From Penium margaritaceum (taxonomy: Eukaryota > Streptophyta > Zygnematophyceae > Desmidiales > Peniaceae), in contig SZWC01000100.1 of NCBI GenBank assembly GCA_023375785.1, positions 142,235 through 206,234 of the forward strand: DNA of 64,000 bases, in the 5' to 3' direction. Below, one piece after another: positions 35,732 to 48,495 of the stretch (the stretch's first letter is position 1; the number at the start of each line of letters is the position of its first letter). A program made the translations under genes and the position numbers. Under the pieces are notes generated by a model. The model saw nothing but the letters and a program-made list of their open reading frames with translations, had not been told where the DNA came from and made no database searches.

Positions 35732-36356
35732 GTCGGACATCATTGCCTGGTGATTGCTGACCATGTCGAAATTTTGCAGGCATCATCACCGCTCTTGCCA
35801 GACTCTCTCGAGTCCAACTGTCGCCGCTTCCTCTGTAACTGACATCAGCAATGACACGATGACTGCTTCTTAAGCTGTGGAGGTTCTTGTCACTGTGACC
35901 AAGCCCTACGTGCATTCTCATGCCCGTGGCAAACATCTGGTGATTCCCGGCCGCCAAGCAGCTGCTAGTAGCTTTCGAATTGCTTTCTGTTGCCAGCTTT
36001 GTCGAAGCTTCCTGCCAATGCTCGCTTTCTTTACTATCACTCCGCTGCTCCTCGCCCTCCAGATACACAGTCTCATCTTCAGCGTCAACCTGTCGTTCTC
36101 TATTTTACACAACTTTCATGGCTCCAAAGTGACCCCATAGCAGAAATGCAACCTCATCTACCGCCTCCTCCTCTCGCAGTGCATTCCTGCCCTTCTCCTT
36201 CTCCAGCTGTTCCAGCAATACTCACCGGCCTCATCTGCATCATCGTCGCCGTCGTTCCTGTCTGCAGACTCCTCCTCATTCATGTCAAATCGGTTCCGCA
36301 ATCCGCTTTGTTGTACCGCCCTCTTGTTCTCTTTAGCAACAGAAGACGTGTGTGCC

Positions 36357-36565
36357 GTCAGGATATCGGACACCAGCACTCTTCCTGCTTGTCGGTCTCA
36401 AGCCAACGGGGGGCACAGGCCGTCACTCTCCTGACTCCAGCATACATGCTCTGCTTCAATTTCCTCCTCTGTTTGTCAAGATAACGGATACCACCAGCTC
36501 CACTGCACGTTGGTCTCTAGCAAAATATGGTGGAACAAGCCACCCGTCTCCTAACATCAGAAGAC
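36357..36565 (+). repeat. internal module 1 of remnant C, two tandem subunits
   Basis: Two subunits about 120 bp apart (starting near GGACACCAGCACTCTTCC and GGATACCACCAG), the inverted relatives of 18655-18865 and 31595-31800. Confidence 0.7.
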
Positions 36566-36829
36566 CTCTGCTCCATCCATGTCCCTCCCGCCAACTTCAT
36601 CCTCCTCCACTGTGCCGAATTCTCCTCTCAGCATCAACCTCTCAACGCATTAACTCCTCCTTTAAAGCTCTCCTCCTCTGCCTCATCTTCATCTGCTGCC
36701 GCCTCATCAGAGTCATTTGCATCCGCTTTCAAACGTTCCACATCATCATCCACGCTTTTCAGTATTGTACAAGGTCTTGCCCAAGTGCCCACTCTATCAT
36801 CAACTATTCATCCGCCATCACCTTTGTCA

Positions 36830-37075
36830 TTCGCTCGACACAAGGATCCGCCCTGTCGTATCGTCTTTGTTGCAACAGCCTACACCCACACCAAAACTTC
36901 CGCAGTGCATGCGGCTCGCCCCTGCGTCTACGCTTTTGGTATCATCTTCCTCCGCCATCATCAGCAGCTTCAGCATCCGTGACTGGTACAAGGATATGCA
37001 CATGCAACCTAACCACCTTGAAGCAGCATGCACCCACGCCGGTAGTAAATTTCTCGCGGCACGTTCGCTCAAGCC
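36830..37075 (+). repeat. internal module 2 of remnant C
   Basis: Begins CGACACAAGGATCCGCCC; a second subunit starts near GTACAAGGATATGCACAT at about 36986. Related to 18105-18345 and 31085-31330 in inverted orientation. Confidence 0.75.
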
Positions 37076-37144
37076 TTCCCCTTGCCGCATCTCGCCTTCC
37101 CTACTTTTGCAATGCATGAGGTTCAACCCTGGGCCCATTCCATT

Positions 37145-38127
37145 ACTTCTTTGGATGAGTTCCACGTGGATGCGGTTCCAACGTTGGTCTGATAGACTCT
37201 AGTGGTTCACGTGTACTGTTTTGGGCGAATCTGAGATTGAGCGTGAGCTTTCTGGTCGCCTCACACTATGTGAGCAGGAATTTGGAGACAGTCAGTTTGC
37301 GAAGGGAATAACGTCGTTTTACGTTAGTTGTTGAACATGGACATGATCACAACATTTATAGGGCTTTTCATGAGCTCTCCATCGCACAAAACCGTGCGCA
37401 ATTTGGTCAAGCGTAGCCCAAGTTATGCTTGTCGAAGCGTAGGTCTCACCCACCACAGAAGCCTGACGCCGCCACTCGCCGTGGCGCCTTCGTTCACGTG
37501 CGAAGCGCCTTTCCCAAGGCGCATATTCCATTGCACATGATGTGGGGGTCCCCTGCACTGTTTCCATGCACCCTACCCACTTTTGGGTCGCGTTTGGTGA
37601 TGGGGTGTGACGAGGTTCGAAACCTGTACGTGGACCTGCAGTCAGAATTTTGACCAAGTCCACGAGTAACAAAACGTACTACTGAGTTTCGGACGCCGAG
37701 CCGGGTTTTTGGCTAAGTCCCTCACTAACAACCTGCACTACTGGATCCGGTGGATGATCCACCTGATCACGCGGATCATCCACCGGGTGCCTCGGCAAGC
37801 CTATCGGAGCATTTTCTCCAGATGGTATTTTTGTTACTCGGTCCGGTCGATTATCGACCGGATTTTGAGTCACAGCCGGCTCCCATACCCGCTGCGCATA
37901 CCCCAACTTTGGAAGGCCATATCTCCCTTGATACTTGTCTGATTGCAGCGAAACAACTTTCACCGGATTTCGGGACTCCTCAAATTTCAGGGGCTATCCT
38001 CCATTTTAGCATCCAAGCAACCTCCAAGTCGCCAGATCCGCTGGAGCGGCGTTTCCACTTTCTGGCGGCATGTCGGCGCCTCCCGGTGCCGCACTTGGGC
38101 ATGCGCAGGGGCAACGTTTTAACATAT
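37145..38127. other. unassigned segment with perfect palindromes
   Basis: No gene is recognised. Two clear inverted repeats are present: 37747-37760 with 37773-37786 (14-bp perfect arms, 12-bp loop) and 37843-37861 (9-bp arms, 1-bp centre). On the minus strand a CTATAAATG TATA-like word lies near 37355 and GGTTTCGAACC, a possible Pol III B-box-like word, at 37614-37624. These hints do not add up to a named element. The segment ends at the first minisatellite unit. Confidence 0.6.
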
Positions 38128-38929
38128 CTGGCTTGCTCCACCATTCTCTGGCCTGATCCACCCTTCTCTAACCTGCTCCACTGTTCACAGGCTTGCTCCA
38201 CTTTCCACTGGCTTGCTCTACCATTCGTTGGCGTGCTCCACCTTTCTCTGGCTTGCTATATCTTTCTCTGGCTTGCTCCACCGTTCTCTGGCTTGCTCCA
38301 ACTTTCTCTAGCTTACTCCACCATCATCTGGCTTGCTCCAACGTTCTCCGGATAGCTCTATCTTTCTCTGGCTTGCTCCACCTTTTCCTGGCTTGCTCCA
38401 CCTTTATTTGGCTTGTTTCATTGTTCTATGGCTTGCTCCACTGTTCTCTGACTTGCTCCACGATTCTCTGGTTTCCTCCACCTTTCTCTGGCTTGCTCCA
38501 TCTTTTTATGACTTTATCTACCATTTTCTGGCTTGCTCCACCTTTCTCAGGCTTGCTTCACCTTTCTCAGCTTTTCTCAACCTTTCTCTGGCTTGCTCCA
38601 CCGTTCTCTGGAGTGCTCCATATTTTGTTGGCTTGCTCCACCATTCTCTGGCCTGCTCAACCTTTCTCTCTGTTCCAACTTTCTCTGGCTTGCTCCACCG
38701 GTCTCTGGCTTGCTCCAAATTTCTTTGGCTTGCTCCAACCTTCCCTGGCTTGCTCGACCTTTCTCTCGCTTGCTCCACTTTTCACTGGCTTGCTCCGTCT
38801 TTCTCTGGCTTGCTCTAACTTTCCCTGTCTTGCTCCACCCTTCTCTGGCTTGCTCCATCTTTCTCTGGCTTCCTCCAATGTTCTCTAGCTTACTCCACCT
38901 TTCTCTGGCTTGCTCTACCTTTCTCTGGC

Positions 38930-41900
38930 TTGCTCCACCTTTCTCTGGCTTGCGTCACCTTTCTCTGGATTGCTCCACTTTTCCCTAGCTTATGCCACCG
39001 TTCTCTGACTTGCTCCACCTTTCTCTGGGTTGCTCCACCTTTCTCTGGTTTGCTCCACCGTTCTCTGGCTTGCTCCACCTTTCTTTGGCTTGCTCTAAAT
39101 TTCTCTGGCTTGATCCACCATTATCTGGCTTGCTCTACCATTCTCTGGCTTGCTCCATTGTTCTCTGGCTTGCTCCACCATTCTCTGCCTTGATCCACAG
39201 TTCTTTGGCTTGCTCCACCTCTCTCTGGCTTCCTCCCACTTTCTCTGGTTTCCTCCACCTTTTACTGGTATTCTCTACCTTTCTTTGGCCTGCTCCACCT
39301 TTCTCTGGCCTGATCCACCGTTCTCTGGCCTTCTCCACCATTCTCTGGCTTGCTCCACCTTTCTCGTGCTTGCTCTACCGTTCTCTGGCTTGCTCCACCA
39401 TCCTCTGGCCTACTCCACTTTTCTCTCACCTGCTCCATTTCTCTCTAGCATGCTCCACCTTTCTCTGGCCTGCTCCACCTTTCTCAGGCATGCTCCACCT
39501 TTCTTTGGTTTGCTCCACCTTTCTCTGACTTGCTCCACCTTTCTCTGGCTTGTTCCACTGTTCATTGGCTTGCTCCACTATTCTCTAGATTGCTCCACCT
39601 TTATCTGGCTTGTTCCACCCTTCTTTGGCTTGCTCCACTGTTCTCTGGCTTCATCCACCGTTCTCTGGCTTGCTCCATCTTTCTATGGCCTGCTCCACCA
39701 TTCCCTGGCTTACTCCACCTTTCGCAGGCTTGGTCAACCGTTCTCAGGATTGCTACACCGTTCTCTGGCTTGCTCCACAGTTTTCTTGCTTGCTCCACTG
39801 TTCTCTGGCTTCCTCCAAGAATCCCTGACTTGCTCCACCTTCCTCTGGCTTGCTCCACCTTTCCTTAGCTTGTTCCACCATTCTCTGAATTGCTCCACAT
39901 TTCTCTGGCTTGCTCCACCTTTCCCTGGCTTGCTTCACCTTTCTCTGGCTTGCTCCACCTTTCCCTGGCCTGCTCAATCTTTCTGTAGCTTGCTCCAACT
40001 TTCCCTGGCTTGCTCCACCCTTCTCTGGCTTTCTGTACCTTTCCCTGGATTGCTCCACCGATCTCTGGCTTGCTCCACCTTTCTCTGGATTCCTCCACCT
40101 TTCCTTGGCTTGCTCCACCTTTCCCTGGCTTGCTTCACCTTTCTCTGGCTTGCTCCACCTTTCCCTGGCCTGCTCAATCTTTCTGTAGCTTGCTCCAACT
40201 TTCCCTGGCTTGCTCCACCCTTCTCTGGCTTTCTGTACCTTTCCCTGGATTGCTCCACCGATCTCTGGCTTGCTCCACCTTTCTCTGGATTCCTCCACCT
40301 TTCCTTGGCTTGCTCCACCTTTCTCTGGCTTGCTTCACCTTTCTGTGGATTGCTCCGCCTTTCCCTGGCTTCCTCCACCTTTCTCTGGCTTGCTCCATCT
40401 TTCACTGGCTTCCTCCACCGTTCTCTAGCTTAGTCCACCTTTCTCTGGCTTGCTCTATCTTTCCCTAGCTTGCTCCACCTTTCTCTGGCTTGCTCTACAT
40501 TTCTCTGGCTTGCTCCACCTTTCTCTGGCTTGCGTCACCTTTCTCTGGATTGCTCCACCTTTCCCTGGCTTGTGCCACCGTTCTCTGACTTGCTCCACCT
40601 TTCTCTGGTTTGCTCCACCTTTTTCTGGTTTGCTCCACCTTTCTCTGGTTTGCTCCACCGTTCTCTGGCTTGCTCCACCTTTCCTTGGCTTGCTCTAAAT
40701 TTCTTTGAGTTGATCCACCATTATCTGGCTTGCTCTAACATTCTCTGGCTTGCTCCATCGTTCTCTGGTTTGATCCACAGTTCTTTGGTTTGCTCCACCT
40801 CTCTATGGCTTCCTCCCACTCTCTCTGGTTTCCTCGACCTTTTACTGGTCTTCTCTACCTCTCTTTGGCCTGCTCCACCTTTCTCTGGCCTGATCCACCG
40901 TTCTCTGGCTTTCTCCACCATTCTCTGGCTTGCTCCACCGTTCTCATGCTTGCTCTACCGTTCTCTGGCTTGCTTCACCATCCTCTGGCCTACTCCACTT
41001 TTCTCTTACCTGCTCCATTGCTCTCTAGCATGCTCCACCTTTCTCTGGCCGGCTCCACCTTTCTCTGGCCTGCTCCACATTTCTTTGGTTTGCTCCACCT
41101 TTCTCTGACTTGTTCCACCTTTCTCTGGCTTGTTCCACTGTTCATTGGCTTGCTCCACTATTCTCTGGATTGCTCCACCTTTCTCTGGCTTGTTCCATCC
41201 TTCTTTGCCTTGCTCCACTGTTCTCTGGCTTGATCCACCGTTCTCTGGCTTGCTCCATCCTTCTATGGCCTGCTCCACCATTCCCTGGCTTGCTCCACCT
41301 TTCGCTGGCTTGGTCAACCGTTCTCAGGATTGCTACACCGTTCTCTGGCTTGCTCCACAGTTTTCTTGCTTGCTCCACCGTTCTCTTGCTTGCTCCAACA
41401 ATCCCTGTCTTGCTCCACCTTTCACTGGCTTGCTCCACCTTTCCTTAGCTTGTTCCACCATTCTCTGAATTGCTCCACCTTTCTCTGGCTTGCTCCACCT
41501 TTCCCTGGCTTACTTCACCTTTCTCTGGCTTGCTCCACCTTTCCCTGGCCTGCTCAATCTTTCTGTTGCTTGCTCAAACTTTCCCTGGCTTGCTCCACCC
41601 TTCTCTGGCTTTCTCGACCTTTCTCTGGATTGCTCTACCGATCTCTGACTTGCTCCACCTTTCTCTGGCTTACTTAACCTTTCCTTGGCTTGCTCCACCT
41701 TTCTCTGGCTTGCTTCACCATTCTGTGGATTGCTCCGCCTTTCCCTGGATTCCTCCACCTTTCTCTGGCTTGCTTCTACTTCCTCTGGCTTGCTCTACCT
41801 TTCTCTGGCTTGAACCACCTTTATCTGGCTTGGTCTGCCGTTCTCTGCCTTGCTCCACCGTTCTCTGGCATGCTGCACTGTTTTCAGTCTAGCTCCACCT

Positions 41901-42050
41901 TTCTCTGGCTTGCTCTACCTTTCTCTGGCTTGCGCCACAATTCTCTGGCTTGCTCCCTCTTTCTCTTGCTTGCTCTACATTTATCTGGCTTGTTCAATTG
42001 TTCCCTGGCTTGCTCCACCGTTCTCTGGCTTGCTCCACCATTCTCTGGCT
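38930..42050. repeat. 1.58-kb higher-order repeat, two copies
   Basis: TGCGTCACCTTTCTCTGG recurs at 38951 and 40531, and the ACCTTTTACTGG neighbourhood at 39247 and 40827: both intervals are 1580 bp, 79 units. After the internal 200-bp duplication of the first copy the interval falls to 1380 bp (40341 versus 41721). Confidence 0.85.
39921..40320. repeat. 200-bp identical tandem duplication inside the minisatellite
   Basis: 39921-40120 and 40121-40320 (ten units each) look identical by eye, including rare variants such as TGCTCAATCTTTCTGTAGC at 39971 and 40171. The related segment near 41490-41690 has it only once. It is a very recent expansion, or an assembly effect. Confidence 0.85.
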
Positions 42051-45000
42051 TTCTCGACCATTCTTTGGCTTGCTCCATGGTTCTCTGGCTTGCTGCACTT
42101 CTCTCGGGCTTGCTCCCACTTCCTCTTGCTTGCTCCACCGTTCTCTGGCTTGCTCCACTGTTCTCTGGCTTGCTACACATTCCTCTGGCCTACTCCACCT
42201 TTCTGTCACCTTCTGCACTGTTCTCTAGCTTGCTCCACCTTTCTCTTGCCTGCTCCACCTTTCTGTGGCCTGCTCAACCTTTCTCTGGTTTACTGCACCT
42301 TTCCCTGACCTGCTCCACCTTTTTCTGGCTTGTTCCATCATTCTTTGGCTTGCTCCACTGTTCTCTGGCTTGCTCCACCTTTCTCTTGCTTGCTCCTCCA
42401 CTATCTGGCTTGCTCCACTGTTCTCTAGCTTGATCAAAAGTTCTCTGGCTTGCTCCATATTTATGGCCTGCTCTACCTTTCTCTGGCTTGCTCCACCTTA
42501 CTCTGGCTTGCTCCACGTTTCTCTGGCTTGCTCCACTGTTCCCTGGATGGCTACCCCGTTCTCTGACTTGCTGCACCGTTTTCTGGCTTGCTCCATTGTT
42601 CTCTGGATTGCTCCACTGTTCTCTGGCTTGCTCCACCGATTCTCTAGCTTGCTCCATCTCTCTATGGCCTACTCCACCTTTCTGCCGCTTGCTCCACCAT
42701 TCTCTTGCCTGATCCACCATTATATGGAATGCTCCACCTTTCTGTTGCTTGCTCCACCTTTCTCTGGCTTCCTCCACCGTTCTTTTGCTTGCTCCACTGA
42801 TTCTCTAGCTTGCTCTACCTTTCTATGGCCTACTCCACCTTTCTGTCAACTGCTCCACCATTCTCTCACCTGCTCCACCATTCTATGGATTGCTCCACCT
42901 TTCTGTGGCTTGCTCCACCTTTCTCTGGCTTCCTCCACCATTCTCTGGCTTGCTCCACATTTCTCTGGCCTGTTACGCATTTTTCTAGCTTGCTCCACCT
43001 CTCTCTGGCTTGCTCCGCCGTTCTCTTGCATGTGTTACCTTTCTCTGGCTTGTTCCACTGTCCTCTGGCTTGTTCCACTGTTCTCTGGCTTGATCCACTG
43101 TTCCCTTGCTTGCTCCACCTCTCTCTGACCTGCTCCACCTTTCACTGGCTTGCTCCACCTTTCTCTGGCTTGCTCCACCGTTCTTTGATTTGCTCCACAT
43201 TTCTCTGGCTTGCTCTACCTTTCTCTGGCTTGCTCCACCTTTCGCTGGCTTGCACCACCTTTTTCTAGCTTGCTCCATAGTTTTCTGACCTTCTCCACCT
43301 TTCCCTGGCCTGCTCCACCCTTTTCTGACTTGCTCCACCTTTCTCTGGCTTCCTCCACCTTTCTTTAGCTTACTCCTCCTCTGGATTGCTCTACATTTCT
43401 CTGGCTTGCTCTAGATTTCTCTAGATTACGCATCCTTTCCCTGGCTTGCTCAATCTTTCTATGGCTTGCTCCACTGTTCTCTGGCTTGCTCTGCCAATCT
43501 CTTGCTTGCTCCACCATTCTCTGGTTTGCTCCACCTTTCCCTGGCTTGCTTAACCTTTCCCTAGTTTACTACACCTTTCTCTGGCTTGCCTCGCTGTTCT
43601 CTGACTTGCTCCACCTTTCTCTGGCTTGCTCCACCTTTCTCTGGCTTGCTCCAGCTTTCTTTGCCTCGCTCCACCTTTCTCTGGCTTGCTCCTCCGTTCT
43701 CTAGCTTGCTCCACCTTTGTTTGGCTTGGTCCACCGATCTCTGGCTTGCTCCATCTTTTTCTGGCTTACTCCACCATTCCCTGGCTTGCTCAACCATTCA
43801 TTGGCTTGCTCTACCTTTCCCTGGCTTGCTCCACCGTTCTCTGGCTTGCTCCACCTTTGTCTTGCTTGCTCCACCTTTCCCTGGCTTGATCCACCTTTGT
43901 CTGGCTTGCTCCACCTTTCCCTTGCTTGCTCGATCTTTTTCTTGCTTGCTCCACCTTTCCCTAGCTTGCTCCCCCCTTTTCTGGCTTTCTCCACCTTTCT
44001 CTGGATTGCTCCATCGTTCTCTGGCTTGCTCCACCTTTCTCTGGCTTGCTCCACCTTTCCCTGGCTTACTCCACCTTTCTCTGGCTTGCTCCACCTTTCT
44101 CTGGGTTACTCCATCTTTCTCTGGCTTGCTTCACCTTTCTCTTGATTGCTCCACCTTTGCCTGGCTTGCTCCACCATTTCCTGGCTTGCTCCACCTTTAT
44201 CTGGCTTGCTCCACCTTTCTATGGCTTGCTTAACTGTTCTCTGGCTTGCCCCACTTTTCTCTGGCTTGTTCCATCGTTTTCTGGCCTGCTCCACTTTTCT
44301 GTGGCTTGCAACAGGGTTCTCTGGCATGCTCTACCTTTCTGTGGCTTGCTCAACCTTTCTCTGGCTTGCTCCACCTTTCCCTGGCTTTCTCCATCTTTAT
44401 CTGGCTTGCTCCTTGGTTTCCTAGCTTGCTCCACCTTTCTTTGGCTTGCTGCATCTTTCTCTGGCTTGCTCCAGCTTTCTGTAGCTTGCTCAACCTTTTG
44501 CTGGCTTTGTCCACCGTTCTCTGTCTTGCTCTTCCTTTCCTTGGCTTGCTCCACCTTTCACTGACTTGCTCCACTGTTCTCAAACTTGCTCCACCTTCTT
44601 CTGGCTTGTCCCACCTTTCCCTGGCTTGCCTTACCTTTCTATGGCTTGCTCTACCATTCTCTGGCTTTCTCTACCATTCTTTGGCGTTCTTCACCTTTAT
44701 GTGGCTTGCTCCACCTTTCCCTGGCTTGCTCCACCTTTCTCTGGCTTGCTCCACCTTTCTCTGGCTTGGTCCACCTTTCTTTGGCTTGCTCCACCGTTAT
44801 CTGGCTTGTTCCAACTTTCTCTAGCTTCCTCCAGTGTTCTCTGGCTTGCTCCACCTTCCACTGGCTTGCTCCACCTTTCCCTGGCTTGCTCTACCTCTCT
44901 CTGGCTTGGTCAACCTTCCTCTGGCTTGCTCCACCTTTCTCTGGATTGCTCCACCATTCTCTGACTTGCTCCTCTTCTCTCTGGCGTGCTCCATTTTTTT

Positions 45001-45460
45001 CATGCCTGCTCCACCGTTCTCTGGCTTGCTCTACCGTTCTTTGGCTTGCTCTGACTTTCTCAGGCATGCTCCACCGTTCCCTGGCTTGCTTCACCATTCC
45101 CTGGCTTGCTTTACCGTTCTTTACCTTGCTCCAAGTTCCTCTGGCGTATTCCACCTGTCTCTTGCTTGCTACACCTTTCTTCCGCTTGCTCCACATTTCT
45201 CCGGCTTGCTCCACCTTTCACTGTCTTGCTCCAACTTTCTTTGGCTTGCCTACTGTTCTCTGGCTTGTTCCACCGTTTCTAGCTTGCTCAACCGTTCTCT
45301 TGACTGCTCTGCCTTTATCTGGCTTGCTCCACCTTTCCTGGGCTTGCTCCACGTTTCTCTGGCTTGCTCCACCGTTCGCTGGCTTGCTCCACCGTTCGCT
45401 TGCTTGCTCCACCATTCTTTAACTTGCTCTACCTTCCTCTGGCTCGCTTCACCTTTCTCT

Positions 45461-45510
45461 GGCATGCTTGCTCACACATACGTGGGCATGATTGCTCACA
45501 CATTCGCTGA
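45461..45510. repeat. variant motif with GCTTGCTCACACATTCGCTG, copy group 1
   Basis: Here the 20-bp rhythm is broken by a longer word, GGCATGCTTGCTCACACA..., present twice. The same word recurs near 48496-48521, 48721-48770, 58305-58330 and 58529-58579, each time between normal units. Confidence 0.8.
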
Positions 45511-48495
45511 CCTCCTCTGGCTTGCTTCACCTTTCCGAGGCTTGTTCCACCTTTCTCTAGCTTGACCCACCTTTCTCTGGCTTGCTCCACCTAACCCTTG
45601 CTTTCTCCACCATTCTTTTCCTTTTTCCACCTTTCTCTGGCTTGCTCGACCGTGCTCTAGCTTACTCCACTATTCTCTGACCTGTTCCACCTTTCCCTGG
45701 TTTACTCCACCTTTCTCGGGCTTGCTTCATCTTTCTCTAGCTTGCTCGAACTTTCCCTAGCTTGCTACACCTTTCTGCTGCTTGCTCCACATTTCTCTTT
45801 AATGTTCCTCCTTTGCCTGGTTTTCTCCACCTTCCTCTGGTTCCCTCCACCTTTCCCTGGCTTGCTCCACCTATCTCTGGCTTGCTCCACCTTTCTCTGG
45901 CTTGCTCCACCTTTCTCAGGACTGCTCCATCCTTCTCTGGCTTTCTCCACCTTTCTTTATCTTGCTCCACTGTTGTCTGATTTGATCCACATTTCTCTGG
46001 CTAGTTCCACCTTTCTCCGGCTTGCCCTACCTTTCTCTGGCTTGCTCCATCTTTCCCTGGCTTGCTCCACCTTTCACTGGCTTGCTCCACCTTTCTATGG
46101 CTTCCTCCACCGTTCCCTGGCTTGCTCCACCATTCTTTGGCGTGCTCCACCTTTACTGGCTTACTCCACCTTTCCCTGCCTTTTTCCACATTTCTCTGGC
46201 TTGCTCCACCTTTCTATGGCTTGCTCGACCTTTATCTGGCTTGCTCCACTGATCTCTCCCTTGCTTCACCTCTCTCTAGCTTGCTCAACCGTTCTCTAGC
46301 TTTCTCAACTGTTCTCTGGCTTGTTCCACCTTTTCCCTCGTTTGCTCAACCTTTATCTGGCTTGCTCCATACTTCTCTAACTTGCCCCACCTTTCCCTGT
46401 CTGGCTCCAACTTTCTCTGTCTTGCTCCACCTTTCCCTGGCATACTCCTTCTTTTCCTGGCTTGCTCCACCTTCTGCTGGTTTGATCCACCTTTCCCTGG
46501 CTTGCTTTGCCTCTCTCTGGCTTGCTCTACCTTTCTCTGGCTTGCTCCACCTTCCTCTGGCTTGCTCTACCTTACTCTGGCTTGCTCCACCTTTCTCTAC
46601 CTTGCTCCATTGTTCTCTGACTTGCTCCAACGTTCTCTGGCTTGCTCCACCTTTCTCATGCTTGCTCTACCTTTCTCTGGCTTGCTCTACCGTTCTCTCC
46701 CTTGCTCCATCGTTCTCTGGCTTTCTCCACCTTTCTCAGACTTGCTCCCCCTTTCCCTGGCTTGCTCCACCTTTCTCTGGCTTGCTCCACCTTCCTCTGT
46801 CTTACTCCATCTTTCTCTGGCTTGCTCCACCGTTCTCTGGCTTTCTCCGCCGTTCTTTGCTTTGCTCCACCTTTCTCTGGCTTGGTCTACCTTTCTCTTG
46901 CTTGCTCCATCGTTTCTGGCTTGCTCCACCATTCTCTGGCTTGCTCTACCTTTCTCTCTCTTGCTCCACATTTCCTTGGCTTGCTCCACCTTTCTCTAGC
47001 TTGATCGACCATTCTCTAGTTTGCTCCAACATTCTCTGGCTTGCTCGACCTTACTCTGCCTTGCTTCACCTTTCCCTGGCTAGCTCCGCCTTTTCCTAGC
47101 TTGCTACACCTTTCTCTGGCTTTCTCCACCATTCTCTGGCTTGCTCCCCCATTCTCTAGCTTGCTCAACCTTTCTCTGGCTTTCTCCACTTTTTTCTGGC
47201 TTGCTCCACCTTTCTCTGGCTTGCTTCACCTTTATCTGTCTTGCTTCACCCTTCTATATCTTGCTCCACTGTTCTCTTGCTTGCTCCACTTTTCTCTGGC
47301 TTCTTTCTCCGTTCTCTGACATGCTCCACTTCTCTCTGGCTTGCGCCAGGGTTCTCTGGCTTGCTCGACCTTCCTCTGGCTTGCTCCACCTTTCTCTGGC
47401 TTGCTCCACCTTTGTCTAGCTTGCTCCACCTTTCCCTGGCTTGCTTAACCTTTCTCTGGCTTGCTCCATGCTTTCCTCACTTTCTCCACCTTTCTCCGGC
47501 TTGCTGCATCTTTCTCTGGCTTGCTCCAGCTTTCTCTAGATTTCCTAACCTTTCTCTTGCTTGGTCCACCGTTCTTTGTCTTGTTCTTCCTTTCTTTGGC
47601 TTGCTCCACCTTTCTCTGGCTTGCTCCACCTTTCTCTGGCTTGCACCACCTTTCCCTGGCTTGCTCCACTTTTCAATGGCTTGCTCCAACGTTCCCTTGC
47701 TTGCTCCACCATTGTTTGGTGTGCTTTACCTTTATCTGCCTTGCTCCACCTTTCCCTGGTTTGCTCCTCCTTTCTCTGGCTTGCTCCATCTTTCTCTAGC
47801 TAACTCCACCTTTCCCTGGCTTGCTCCACCTTTCAATGGCTTGCTCCACCTTTCTCTGGCGTGCTCCTTATTTTTCTGGCTTGCTCCACCTTCCTCCGGT
47901 TTGCTCCACCTTTCCCTGGCTTGCTCTATCTCTCTCTATCTTGCTCCATCTTCCTCTGGCTTGCTCTACCTTTCTTTGGCTTGCTCCACCTTTCTCTGGC
48001 TTGCTCCACCTTTCTTTAGTTTGCTCCACCATTCTCTGGCTTGCTCCACCTTTCTATGGCTTGCTCTACCGCTCTTTGGCTTGCTCCACCGTTCTCTGGC
48101 ATAGTCCAACGTTATCTGGCTTGCTTCACCATTCTCTGGCTTGCTTTACCGTTCCTTGCCTTGCTCCAACTTTCTCTGGTGTAGTCCACTTGTCTCTTGC
48201 TTGCTCCACCATTCTCTGGCTTGCTCCACCTTTCTCCGGCTTGATCTACCATTTCCTGTCTTGCTCCAAGTTTCTTTGGCTTGCCTGCTATTGTCTGGCT
48301 TGTTCCACCATTTCTGGCTTGCTCCACCGTTATCTTGAATGCTCTGCCTTTATCTTGCTTGCTCCGCCTTTTCCGGGCTTGCTCCACTTTTCTCTGGCTT
48401 GCTCCACCGTTCTCTTGCTTGCTCCACCATTCTCTGGCTTGCTCTACTTTTCTCTAGCTTGCTTCACCTTTCTCTGGATTTCTCCACGTTTATTT

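Larger units (their letters stand above)
35310..37144 (+). mobile_element. LTR-retroelement remnant C (fossil)
   Basis: Plus-strand relative of remnant A: LTR (35310-35719), primer-binding site (35720-35731), a leader, module 1 (about 36357-36565), a Ser-rich stretch at about 36640-36770, and module 2 (about 36830-37075). No pol domain is recognisable and no 3' LTR was found, so it is broken or a non-autonomous LARD-like element. The right limit is set where similarity to A and B stops and is approximate. Divergence from A and B is high, so it is old. Confidence 0.65.

Noticed and set aside
37614-37624. GGTTCGAAACC as a Pol III B box of a tRNA or SINE
   Set aside because: No A box at a suitable distance and no cloverleaf could be drawn; an 11-bp match alone is not enough.
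39150-40433. Very long open frames on both strands across the 20-bp minisatellite, looking like hydrophobic or charged repeat proteins
   Set aside because: The 20-bp unit is stop-free in six frames, so long open frames on all frames and both strands are expected; frames end at random unit mutations and share no start or end position.
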